Assembly: GCA_963969365.1 (NCBI GenBank)
Contig: OZ017749.1
Coordinates: 558,001 to 622,000 of the forward strand
Reading direction: 5' to 3'
DNA length: 64,000 nucleotides
Source of the DNA: Asterochloris sp. CNOR1
Lineage: Eukaryota; Chlorophyta; Trebouxiophyceae; Trebouxiales; Trebouxiaceae
In this document: piece after piece, positions 12,320 to 23,900 of the stretch
Layout: every line of letters begins with the position of its first letter
Position numbering within the stretch: the stretch's first letter is position 1
The notes under the pieces: model-generated
Seen by the model: the letters and a program-made list of their open reading frames with translations, nothing else
Told to the model about the DNA's origin: nothing
Database searches by the model: none
Position numbers and translations under genes: made by a program

Positions 12320-15300
12320 ATGAGAGTCTTCCTTACTGGGGGCTCAGGGTTTGTGGGCAGGGCCTTAATCAGGCAGCTCCTTGCAAATGGAGATGAGGTT
12401 ATAGCTCTGTCCAGGACTGAGGCTTCAGATGCCAACATCATGCAAGCAGTGAGCGTGCACATCAGTGATTTCACATGCATGTGAGGTTGCACATATCATT
12501 CTAAGGCTCACCCAGTCAGTGCAGGCTGGCAAAGCCACCAACCTCATTGTTGCTCGGGGAGACCTCAGCAACGCCCCCGCCCTGGGTCAGGCCATGCAGG
12601 GCTGCCAGCTTGTGATCCACGCGGCCGCAAAGGTTGGCTTCGAGTGAGCTCAAGCAGCCTGCATTGTCTGTCAGCCAGCTTTATGACATTATACCAGTGT
12701 CCCTCTTGGCAGCCCGCTACAAAGCGCTGGGCAGGCTGCCAGGACCGTCATTTGACCTGCGTGCAGCTGCATGATGGCTGCACTGCTTTCAGGCAGTTTG
12801 CCAAAGGCTGACAGCTGAGCTGCTGAACGAAGACACTGTGACTACAGATGCTCTTGTGCACTCAGGCCCTGCACAGCCTGCGATGAGCGCTCCTGAAGGG
12901 ATGCAGGCTTGACCAACCATTCAGTGTTTGCCCCTCTGCCTCTGCAGCGGACCATGGGAGGCATTTCTTGAAGCTACTGTGGCCGGCACCAGAAATGTGG
13001 TCAAGGCCGCACAGGCTGCAGGGGTGCCCCGCCTGGTACATATCAGCACTGAGGTACGCTGCTGTGCTTTGGTGCAAAGTCTGTCCTGTGCAGGTGGCAG
13101 CATCAAGGCAGAGGCATGGGGCCCTGTGGTCCAGGCACTGCTGCCTGGCTCTTTGATCATGCTCTTGGCAGCCACGTGCTGCACCAGAAAGGGCAGCGAC
13201 ACAGTAACTGGTGGGAGGAGGTTGCTGTTGAGTGTCACAGGGCTGCAATCTCTGCACAAGCACTGGCTTTACCTGGCATGTCATTGTCATGCAGGTGCGC
13301 CATCTGCATGGCATGCAGGACAGTTAATCCTGCAGCAGGGGACTGCAGGCTGCACTGCACTGACATATACACCTGTAGGCCGCACCGCTCCCTACGCTGA
13401 GCATTCATCTGCACACCCTTCTGCAAACCAAGCCACTGTGGTCATGCGCCTGCTGACAGGCTGCAGCAACTGAAGCCTGGCTTCCACACCACCTGCACGT
13501 GCAAGGCCCCGCAGTCCATGCTAGAGACGACATGCTGCATGCAGGCTGTACTGGTGAGAGACGGAGGCCTGCCTGCAGCGCTGGACGAGCGCACACCCTA
13601 CAACCTGCCGCGCTGGTGAGACTCCCCTGCATTGCACCTGCAGCTGGAGTGATGGGCTCGAGCCTAGTCTCACTGAAGCACATCCCACACGACCGCTGCA
13701 CCAGTTTGTTCAAAGACCGCAGCAGCTGTTCAGCTTTTACAGGTTGTGCTGAGGGGACAGCCTTGCGCCAATCACCCCTGTGCTCCCTTTCCCCTTGCAA
13801 CTGTAGCAGGGCCCTTGCAGAGCAGGCGTTCTGGTGACCCTGAGGCGCGGCTCACCTGATCTGGCATGCTTGCAGGTATGCGCCCTATACCCGCAGCAAG
13901 GCACTAGCAGAGCAGGAGGTGCTGGCTGCCAACAAGCAGGGCCAGCTGGCCACTGTCGTGGTGCGTCCGCGCTTCATCTGGGGAGTGGACGACACCGTCC
14001 TGATGCCTGCTATCTGCAATCCTGCCCTTAGGTGAGTTGCTGTGCAGACGACGGCTGTTGTTCAGGCTCTGAACCGTTAAGGCAAGCCATTGCCTTCAGT
14101 AGCCTTTGTTCCCCAGGTGTGCGGCCTTTACCTCTCCTCAGGTGGGACCTCCGTGCACCATGTCCAGGCCCAGCGCATGTATAGCAGAGTTGGTCGATGC
14201 CTTTTTGAGGGCTTCTGTCCCCAGGTGACGCCCTGCCTGCGGGGCCCTCTGATCCCTTGGGGCCTTGACTGCAGCCTCCAGCAGCTGGGGTTGCATTCAA
14301 TGCATTTATCGCCAGCAACTGATGGCGGCCTGCAATGCCAGGATCACCTGAAGATGGCAGGAGCCCGATGAGAAGCAAGGGTGGCATGTGCTGCAGGTGG
14401 CCAAGACCAGACTTCCTGACGAGCACCTGCAATGTGGCCAATGTGGTAGAGGGCACCCTGCTGGCTGCAGAGAAGGGGCAACCAGGAGGTGACTGATTCT
14501 CAGTCTGCTTCAATGCCATACCGACCTTTGCAGATAAGCAGGGTGCGGCAGGACTTGAGCTCGTGACTGGTTAGTACTTGATTACATGCCGCCCTCACAT
14601 CTTGGTATTGTGGCATGAACACCACATGCTCTGACAGGTGGTGACCAGCAGGTGTGCAGTATACTGTCTTGCTACAAGCTGCCAAGGGGTGCAGTTGGGA
14701 GGCCCAGTGCCATGCCTGTGCCAGGGCCAGCGCTGCGTGTGCTGCTGTGTGTGCCTCACACAGTCTCTTCAGAGGTCTGGGATGAAGAGCCGCCCCTTTA
14801 GTCTTGCTGGCCTGGCAGCTTGCTTCATTGCAGCCTGCACCTTCCCCCCCAGGGAGTGCAGCAGCACACAGGAGGCGTGGCAGCTCAAGGCATGCGGGCA
14901 GGCTGCAGGCCAGACTCGCACATCTCTGGCAGAGTGCAGGGCGAATTTGTCTCTGCTGCCTGCAGAGGTCTACTTCCTGAGTGATGGGCCCCCAGTCCAG
15001 TGGCGCTCCTGGCTGACCCAGCTCATACAGACACAAGGGCTGAAACCTCCCACTGCCACAATCCCCATCTGGCTGGCCTGGATCATCGCAATTATCTTGG
15101 AGAACCTGCCATTTCTTGACTACTCAACGAGGCCTGCTGCCCCGTCAGATATGCGCCTGACGCGGCAGATGCTCAGCCTGACAGGCATGCAGGTGACCAG
15201 CCTTGTGCTGGCAGTCTTGAGCGCAGTGGCTGCCAAAGGGCGTGACAAGCTTGATGTTTGCGCTGCCTTCTGTGCAATCTTAGAGATGCCAGCCATCTTT

Positions 15301-15605
15301 TTACCTGCACTCAGCTGAAACGTAGCTGTTCTACTGCCTGCCTCTGGGGCTGGCCGCAATGCCATGTTCAAGCGCTTGCAGAGCACTTGAATGTGGCAAT
15401 GACAGCCAGATCAGATTTGCAACCGGCTAAGCCACAGCAGCTTGTGAGTCACATGGGTACTGACTGCACAAATTTGTTGCAGGCTGTGGTTGATGACTCC
15501 AAGGCCAGGAAGGAGCTGGGCTACAAAGCCCACCTCAGTCGAGAGGAGGGCTTGGCTCAGCTGAGGGCTGAGGCTGCAGAGAAGCGCACTCAAAGTGAAA
15601 ACTGA
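12320..15605 (+). CDS. NAD(P)-dependent SDR, 3-beta-HSD/epimerase type
   Basis: Extended short-chain dehydrogenase of the 3-beta-hydroxysteroid dehydrogenase/epimerase type. Eight in-phase exons: 12320-12448, 12525-12643, 12948-13053, 13545-13615, 13876-14031, 14397-14488, 14966-15192 and 15483-15605, giving 340 residues. The start ATG opens directly into MRVFLTGGSGFVGRAL with the Rossmann TGGxGxxG motif. Next come DLSNAPALGQAMQGC (acidic cofactor strand), VIHAAAKVG, the VAGTRNVVKAAQAAGV helix, the catalytic YTRSK (YxxxK), VVVRPRFIWG and the SDR C-terminal DDSKARKELGY. A hydrophobic helix (WLAWIIAIILENLPFL) suggests membrane association, as in sterol or steroid enzymes of this family. About 15-20 residues usual between the RPRFIWG motif and the CNVANVVEG motif are absent, so a small exon may be missed between 14032 and 14396. 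The substrate is not predictable. Confidence 0.88.
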
Positions 15606-16200
15606 GCTGGAGCTGGGATGACTTCAACTACTCAGTAGGGCATAAGCCCTGCACTTGTGTGATAGAGTACCTTAACGCCCCTCAATATCCTACAGTATCT
15701 CATTACCTTATGGTGCCAGACCACCCATTTGCCACTCGCCACGTTGGGTGACACTCCCCCTGTGTCTTTGCTTCTGGCCCCTGCTCATTGATGCACACAA
15801 GCGCCACAATTTAGCGCCATGCATGCGCCATCAAGCAATCCCCTTGCTCCCAAGCTTCATAGCTCATGTGCTGCAGTTTAGTTTGTTAGGCACATTTAGA
15901 CAGATTCAGTGCTAGCCATCCACAGGTGTTATCCAGTTGTTACGTTAGGAAGCTTCTTTCTTATTGAAATCAGCCCATAGGCTCACCACCATGGCATGGA
16001 GTGAAAGGGGTGCTCGGTCACTCAAATATCGCTGTGCAGCCAACCGCGCGGGTGTCCAGACACAGCTGTGTCGGAGTGCACCAGAGCATCACAAGTTGGC
16101 TCGAGGGTGTGCAGGCTGGAAACTGGGCTCCCTCTGACCATCAGGCAGTGCCTGGAAGTACTTGTCTACTAGGTCTGCTGATACCTGCATCAGGTATGGG
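15606..16200. other. no recognised gene; 3' flank of SDR
   Basis: AT-richer stretch with no supported exon, presumably the SDR 3' UTR and intergenic DNA. Confidence 0.5.
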
Positions 16201-16210
16201 GTCGCCAGCA

Positions 16211-16440
16211 TCAGCCTGCCTGCAACTGCAGCTCAGGCTCATGGTCAGGAAGGCCAGCAAAGTACTCCAACACCTTCTCTGCCGAGACCTGCACGGACAC
16301 AAGCTGCAGAACTTGCATGGCAGCCACAAACTGCAGGTCAACTGCTCTGCTGGCCTCCAAGCAGTCATCAGGGGATGCAAGAGGCCCCTGCCGCGATGCT
16401 GCTCCAAGCAGCCCCCGGGTACACAGTGCTGGTGCACGAT
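16211..16440 (-). CDS. unassigned open frame lacking its own ATG
   Basis: A minus-strand open frame ending at a TGA at 16211-16213 reads as well-mixed sequence, including SPDDCLEASRAVDLQFVAAM and SAEKVLEYFAGLPDHEPELQ, unlike the Cys/Trp-rich shadow frames around it. It lies downstream of the HIBYL-CoA hydrolase stop on the same strand, so it is either an exon of a separate small gene or a missed alternative 3' exon. No family recognised. Confidence 0.3.
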
Positions 16441-16739
16441 GCTAATGCAGCCTGCGGTGCTGCACCACCATGCAGTCCTCTGAGCATTGGTGGTGCCGCA
16501 GCTCACAGCAGCGCGCTGCAGGCTGGTGGCTGTGCAGCAAACGTGGGGCACATGCACAAGGACCCACAGCCCCTCCCACTGGAAAGTGGGCTGACTGTCA
16601 ACCAGGGCTGCATTCCGCTTTATGACATCTTACACTGCAAAGTGGTCCATGACCCCTCCCCCTACCCTCTTCCATAGTCCACCTGCCTGCTGCAAACTTC
16701 AGATACCACAAGTTGGTGCCCAACCTCACCAAATCTGGC

Positions 16740-19700
16740 CTACATGCCATCCTTGAGTAAGGGTCTTACCTCATGAACAGTGGCTGGCTGCCAGTTGGGG
16801 TCGCCAGTCTTCTCTATCAGCTTAGCGCGGATTCCCTCTACAAAGTCTGCATCCCCATTACATTTATGCCAGGCCAGGCGATAGTCTGCCAGTAGCACTT
16901 GGTCCAGGCGCTGCCGCCGCGCATCGCGAACATGCTTGAAGCAGATCTTCTGAGAGGTGGGGGAGCCACTGCAGGCACCAACAAAGTTCAGGTCAACAGA
17001 CTGTTTGTGAACTTGGATTTCTCTGAGGGGGCTGATGAGACCACTGTAGCCACCAACCAAGTCTTGGTCAACAGATGGTTCGTGTGCTTATATCCATTTG
17101 TGGGCTGGTCAGGCCATTGCAGGCACAACAACGTTGAGTCAAGGGACACTTTGTGTGCTTGCATTTGTTTGTGGGCTGGTGCAGCCACTGCAGGCACAGC
17201 CCAGCTGTCAGGAGTGTGCTTGCAGCAGACCTGCAGGCAATAAGAGCCTGCTGTTAAAGTTGTGTTTGCAGCAGACCTGCAGGGAGTGAGGGCCTGCAGT
17301 CAAAATGGTGTTTGCAGCAGACCTGCAGGCACTGAGGAAGTTGTGTTGACAGCAGACCTGCAGGGGCTGAGGGCCTGCTGTAGGCACCACCAATGCTCAC
17401 CTTCAACTGTTTGCTGCCAGTGGCAGGCTTGAGAGGCAGGTGGCAGGCGGCAGACAACAGCCACTGCTTGAACCACCAGCGGGGAGGCCATGTAACGCAG
17501 GCTCTGCTGCTCTACAGGCGCAGCCCTCTTGCAATCATGTCAGGTCTGTGGGCACCATGCCCCTACAGCATTTGCTTGTACCAGTTTTCATTTGCATAAG
17601 TATGCATGATTTAGCATGAGGGTTCAGCATGCTGCCTTGCATGGCGTGCACTCCTGCACACCTGTGCATCAGCTTCAGGGTCTGCTGTGCCCAGGCATCC
17701 CCCCTCTCCTCCAGTGCCTGATGAATTTGCTCCACTGAGTCATGTGCAAACACACCGTTGATGTCTGGCAGCTGCACGAGCAGGTCAGTCTGCTGGGGCG
17801 GCTGCTCCCTGGCCTGCAGAAGACCACGTCACGTCTGAGCCCCTGCTAGACATCGTCCTGCCTGAGGTCCTCTGTAGACAGTGTAGGAGCATTCACACTA
17901 AGGCCTTGCATGATAATGTTGCATGGGACGGCTCAAATGCTCGCCCTTCTGCTTGAGACAGAGGGCTGGCGGTGCGTGAACGCTAATCATCTGGCAGAGT
18001 ATGCAGCGAGCTATCCTGGCATTGGCATCTGCTTTTCATGCTTGCACAGACCCCAGCATGCTGGGGACTCTGCAGCGGCACCCTTCACAGAGCACGATAA
18101 AAAAGAGCAGCGTGAGGGGCAGCCCTGGGTGCTGCCTGCCCATCTCAAAGCCAGCAGGTCATGCACAGCCTGGCAGCTGCTGCACAGTGCGCAGTTGCCG
18201 TGCTGCTGTCACACAGGGGCCGGCTGAGCATCTCAAGCAACGACATCACAGAGCACCCTTGCCCAGCTGAAGTCACCCTGCAAGATGCTTGCCTACGTCA
18301 CAGCTAATTTGTGTCTGGCACAGCACAGTGAGCCCACCTCAAACTTTGCCAGCAGCTCATGCACAGCCTTGCGGCTGCTGGCCTCAGTCCCCAGCTGCTG
18401 CAGCTCGGACTCGAGCTCAGGCAGCAGGTGGGAGGGCATGTAGTGCGTTGCCAGGGTGGCCTCTCTCAGCTGTACCCCTGCAGAGCTGACAGGGTGAGCC
18501 TCCAGGATGCCCACATGGTTTGCAGGCAAAAATGACTGCCTAGCCGAGTTTACGAGTGATATGGGCCTTGAGGAGGGCATCCAAAGAGAGGCAGTGGCAC
18601 CAGTGCCGGCATTGTTGCTATTCAACCCATGCACAGGGCCTACGACTGCCGGCAACCTGATGCAAGCCGCATGCACCCCTCAGCTGGCAGGCATATGTGC
18701 CAGCAGCATTGAAACAAAGGTATGGGCAGGCAGCCATACAGACAGTGCAGCATCTGCAGGCAGCCCTTTCATCAGTATAGATGCACGTTCTGCAGGCTGT
18801 CATGGAGCCAGTGCATCAGCTGCAGCATCTGCTAACAGTAGTGTTACCAGTGCAGAAGATGCAGCACCTGCAGTTGGGCTGGGAGCACACCTTTGAGGCG
18901 CTGGCCTGTCAGCGCCAGGTACATGCCAAGTTCCCCTGGAAGCCTGGACAGGAAGAAAGCTGCCCCGATGTCGACAAAGAGGCCAATGCCGCACTCTGGC
19001 ATTGCGAACAGGCTCCTGCAAAGGAGGGCAGCGCTGCATGAGGGTACTCTCCTCACAGAGCTTGAGGCACGTACTTCTGCCTTGCCCATAGCAACAGCGG
19101 CATAAAATCATGAGCTTGCTGGGCTGGACTGATGCTGGGCAGACCTGCCATGTAGGCACAAATGCTGCACATTGCTGGCTGCGATAGCACAGCCATCGGC
19201 CCTGCCATGCAGGCACAACCACTGGTTCAGTTGCCTGTTGGCCAGTGTGAGGTAGGCTTCTGAGAGGGCAACAAACCACCATAACAGCTCAGCAGCCCCA
19301 TGTCAGACCAAGCACACCAGCGGCCCCACTTCTCAGGGGCCTTACTTGCAGAGCAATCAGGCCTGCTGGTATGGTTATGGCTGCAACATCCACTACACCG
19401 CATGGCAGCACTTGAGTATGACCAGCCCTGCAGGGCCCTCACTTCTCAGTGGCTACACGGAAGCTGCCGTGCATGGACACGCCCGCGCCTCCGCCCATGA
19501 CGATGCCGTCCAGCAGGGAGATGTATGGCTTGGGGTAGACAGCAATCAGGTGATTCAGTGTGTACTCCAGGAAGAAAAACCTGCAGGCAGAGGGGCAACA
19601 GCATCGGTGGGTGGCCCTAATGCTTGAGTGCCTGTGGAGGAATGTGTAGGATTGAGCGGACTGGACAGGGGCTAGAGTGCGGCCAAGGGCTCCTGCCGCA

Positions 19701-20527
19701 AGTGCTGCATATGGCACGCCACCGAACAATCTGGTAGAGCGATGGTAAAGCATGCTTTACCCAGCCCTGGCTACCTCACTGCATCTTGCTGTAGAGGGCA
19801 ACATGCTCGGGTGCTCATGGAATGCAGCAGCCTGTAACATTGTGCTGTCAAGGTACCCAGCAGGGGTGGCAAGCTGTGGAGGCTGCCACAGGTCAATGTG
19901 CAGAGCGGCATGGGCAGTCAGGCTGCCAGAGGTGCAAAAAGCTGGCCAGGGCTGTGCAGGAGCTCACTCTGTAGCGTCCTGGGGCCTGCCCTGCTGAATG
20001 GACTGCACAGCCCACTTGACGTCCCCGCCAGCACAGAAAGCCTGCAGTGCGAGTCAGGCTGCAAATATGGAGGGTAGCCTTGCACGCAGGCGGTCAGTCA
20101 GGGTGGATCAGTAAAGGCCTGTTGTCAGTCGCAGGGCATGCTCAGTGTCTTGCTTGCTACTGCCCTTGATGCAGAGGCGATTTCAGCATGACGAGACTTG
20201 CCTTGCCGCCTGATCCCTTCACCAGGATACAGTTGACTGCAGAATCGTGCTGCCAGTCTGTCAGAGCCTTGGAGAGCAGCTTAACCTGCAAACATGAGAC
20301 CTGTCAGCTCCCTGCAAGTACACCCCTGCAGCAGCCCCTTGATGCCGCACACAAGCTGAGGCGATGATTACCATGTTGGTGTTGAGTGAATTCAAGGCCT
20401 TGGGCCTGCACAAAAAAGATGGAACGTGAGGGGACATAACCTGGATCTGCATCTAGTTAGATTGCATTCAAGTCACTCACTTGTTGAGTGTAGCAGTACC
20501 AATGCATCCCTTCACCTCTGCAAGCAC
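16740..20527 (-). CDS. 3-hydroxyisobutyryl-CoA hydrolase-like protein
   Basis: Crotonase-fold HIBYL-CoA hydrolase (HIBCH/CHY1 family), expected to act in valine catabolism in mitochondria or peroxisomes. Exons in transcript order: 20527-20481, 20405-20372, 20285-20202, 20041-19968, 19580-19443, 19015-18891, 18477-18338, 17813-17662, probably 17503-17401, and 16949-16740. The phases close. Motifs: [11 protein letters not shown], then KGSGGK with [13 protein letters not shown] (oxyanion-hole loop), [51 protein letters not shown], and the C-terminal [14 protein letters not shown] ending [10 protein letters not shown]. The donor after 20202 is GC (gcaagt). The 5' exon and any targeting peptide upstream of 20527 could not be fixed. 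The 17503-17401 exon, in the usually conserved SP-SLK region, reads poorly and is the weakest part. Confidence 0.85.
16970..17205. repeat. minisatellite in HIBCH-like last intron, period about 68 nt
   Basis: Three or more diverged copies of a unit containing gcca-tgcaggcac-aac, a gtca/gtcaag core and TTTGTG-GGCTGG. They lie between the last two exons of the hydrolase gene. Confidence 0.55.
17210..17370. repeat. minisatellite, four copies of a gcagcagacctgcagg block
   Basis: Four copies of cagcagacctgcagg lie near 17223, 17267, 17313 and 17350, spaced about 37-46 nt. Each is followed by variants of gagggcctgc. They lie between hydrolase exons. Each unit carries a ctgcag acceptor-like core and could confuse splice-site choice. 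Confidence 0.65.
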
Positions 20528-20903
20528 CTGCAAACAGGGCAACACATGGATCAAAGTGGCTTGCATGAATGTGTTTGTTGCTGGCCTGATGAACCCACCT
20601 CTGGCTCTTGTCCTGCCATACTGGCAAGTGTGGTTCTGTAACAACCTCTCGAATATGCCTGACCTATAAGCTTGGTTCTGAAATGCAGACAGCTTTTGAG
20701 GAGTGTATGCATTAGCCAATGTGAGGATCCTAAACGCAAGAAGGCGTCTCGCTTTCTTGTCCTGCTGGCGTGCTAATAGACTTGCATCCATCAGTTTGCA
20801 GCTTGAGGCCAATTGGGGTTGTGCCTCTTGTTAATTCTCCAATCAGGAGATAGCACAGCATGAATTCCAACACTTTAGATGAGAATTTGCGCTGGCGACA
20901 CAG
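20528..20903. promoter_or_regulatory. divergent region between HIBCH-like and QPT genes
   Basis: The first supported hydrolase exon (minus) and the QPT start exon (plus) are divergent and under 400 nt apart. The hydrolase 5' exon and both promoters should be here. An open minus-strand frame continues upstream of 20527 without a clear start. No promoter motif was identified. Confidence 0.35.
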
Positions 20904-23900
20904 ATGGTAGGTCCAATTGCTCCACTGGCTGTGCTGTGCCAGTCCTTCACATATCTGCTCCAACACTGCGCTTGCAGGAGTCAGGGACACCCCCCTCATG
21001 CCCCAATCGAGCCCCCTCCGCACCCAACCTATGACTTGGCTGAGGTCAGACTCTCACCTGCCATCAGTGCCCATTGCCGTGCTGCTGAAGGCTTGCAGCA
21101 CTGTCAGACTGCCGCTTCTGGCGAGGCTGAGCTTGTCATGTGATGCTTTGCACAAGAAGCTGCTGCACGAGACACAGGCACAGCCTCTGGTGTTGCTGCA
21201 GGTGGTGCAGGCAGCACTGGCGGAGGATGCAGGGGAGCTGGGCGACGTGACAACTCTCTCAACGTGAGGCCCTGAACAGCAGACATGGCCCTGGCTAATG
21301 CCTAGATGGGGTCAGCCTCATGTGATTGCCATGAGCAGCCAGCCTCATGAGCAGCATGCACGGGGAGCTACCAGCTGAGGCTGCCAACAGCAACATGCTC
21401 ATGTGGAGCAGGCTTTCATTCAGACACTTTCAAGCGGAAGCTGCCTCCACCAGCCTGCCTATGAGCCTGGCATGGTGGGGCAGCCCCAGCAGCATGCTCA
21501 CAACAGAACTCATGCTATCGCCCAGTTGGTATGCCACCAGCCTGGAGCAGACAGCAGCCTGCAGCACACACAGCTGTTTGGAGCAAAGATCAGCCTGTCA
21601 TGCTGTTCCAAAGACGCTGAGCACTGCACAGCTGCATTGCTGCAGTTGCCAGCCTGCATGTTTGACCAGTTGGCACCATGCCACATTGCCTGTGGCTCCA
21701 CAACCAGGCAGAAAGCGAGGCCGCCGGCCGCTTGGGCATCTGAAGCAGTGATGGGAACTCACTGTCTGTCATCAGGCAGTGGGGTCACTGAGTGGCTTGC
21801 ACGAAGCTTATTACTGGGACTGGCGGCTGACTCTGCGATGTGGAGGTGCAGGGTGCCCGAGGACATGCAGGGGACAGCCACCTTCCTGGCCAAGGCTGAT
21901 GGGGTGCTGGCTGGACTGGCAGTGGCTGACCTGGTGAGCCCCACTGCCTGTAGCTCTCAACATGTGCTTGCCTCGGTAGCGACCTGTGTATCAGCTTTCG
22001 GGAGGATGGCGCACACAACTGGTGGCAATTGGCCTGTGGCAGCAGGCTGTGGGCCGACGCACTGAGCTGGGCCCACAGCGGGCCGGCAGCTTCGGTAGCT
22101 CTCTGCATTGATGTGGAGCATTGGCTGCAGCTGCCATCACTGTTCCAACTGACACAAGCGTGGCCGAGCACGATCAGCCTGCTGCCTCCCAACTTGATAC
22201 AGCCCTGAGCATTGGCACAGCTTGAGGTCAAATAGGTGCTCTAGAACGCCATGGGCTCGCTGTTCAGGGCGCTGCCGCATCTCTGCCTGCAGCTGAGGCA
22301 CCTTCAATGCATGCCTTCACACCTTCCATGCCTGCTCCTGCAGGGGGCTTCCGGCATGTGCATCCCCAGCCTGTCAACACACTTCAGCAACAGTGACTGC
22401 TGCCGCAAGTGTTGCCTGCTCCCACAAGCATCCTGGCCTCCCCTCTGCACTCAGCCCATCAGTGCCCAGGAACATGCACCACGCCAGCAGCCACAGTCTC
22501 TGAGCCAACTTTCCGTCCTGCAGGTCTTTTCTGCAGTCGATCCCTGTCTGTCAGTGCACTGGAACGGCAGGGATGGCACGAGAGTAGCCGCCGGCACCAA
22601 GTTCGGCACCGTGACCGGCAGCGCGCGCAGCATCCTTGTGGCAGAGCGAATCGCCCTCAACTTTATGCAGCGCATGGGGGGCATCGCGACTGCTACAGCA
22701 GAGATGGTTGAACTCATTCAGGTGTGGGCTTGGGTCAGGCGCTGTGCCGCATGGAGGATGCTAGTGGCAGCTCATACAGCAGCATTTGAAATAAATCAAC
22801 AACGTTAGCCTGAGTGGGGATGTGCAGCCACAGGTGCCTGTCTGTCGATGTGTCCTGAGCTCATCAGGGGCAATATCACCCTCAATGCAGGCAGGCGGTG
22901 GCTGTGCTGCATTACTTTGTGCTGCTGCCTCTCGGGCGCAGCGCCATGGCAGGTAGTTGGCGCCTAGGCTGCAGACGTAGACGTCGCATTGCCCCCCGTC
23001 TGTGGGTCAGTGCTGTTCACCTTATGAGAGCGTGAAGGATTCCTGCTGTATATGTCAATCCTGCTGAGCCCTGGAACGGTGGTGCCTGGAGCCACAGGGG
23101 GAAAGGATTTGGCTTTGAGCCCTGCGGGGAAGCCCCTGCCTGGTCTTCAGGACTCGGTATGTCTTTCAAAGATTGCCTCTTGTTTTTATTGTTGGCAATT
23201 CTGGGTAACAGCAGTGTTGCTGCCCCCACGCTGCAATGAGCAGGCGCCTGGCTGCAGGGCACGGGCGCGAAAGTGCTGGAGACGCGCAAGACAGTGCCGT
23301 GCCTGCGGGTGCCCGACAAGTGGGCGGTCCTCATTGGCGGCGGCGCCAACCACCGGATGGGGCTGTTTGACATGGTCATGATCAAGGACAACCATGTCAC
23401 GGCAGCTGGCGGGGTGGCGCCAGCCATCCAGCGTGCGCAGGTGGGTACTCATGCCGCCAGCTGTGTTGCCTCCAAGAGGCCACAGCATGCCTCCGCTGGC
23501 TGCACTGCACACTTGTCCTGCCCTGCAGACTTGCACTGCACTTCAACTTGCACCTCCATGCCTGCATGCTGCACAATGTAGAGCTGCCGGCAGGACGGTA
23601 AAGAGCAAGCTGCTCATGCATTCTGCTGGGCTCCACCTTATCCCTTAGCACCCATTGCTTGCCTGACCTGCTTCAAACCTTCCTGTACAAAGTACAAAGT
23701 GTCTAACATACAAGCAGCTGATCTGCTGGAGTGGCTGACTAGTGTTGATTTGATGCTGCATCTGCTGCAGGAGTTCCTGGCACGCAAGCAGCTGACCAGT
23801 GTGCCCATTGAGGTCGAGACCCGCACCCTGGAGGAGGTGCAGGAGGTGCTGAGCCTGATGGACCACCAGCAGCACGAGGGCGTGGCACGCCTAATGCTGG

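Noticed and set aside
16162-16677. 171-codon plus-strand ORF
   Set aside because: Low-complexity Ala/Gln/Pro/Cys composition, no splice-supported partners, and the antisense strand gives more protein-like sequence. Probably a shadow of high-GC, CAG-rich DNA.
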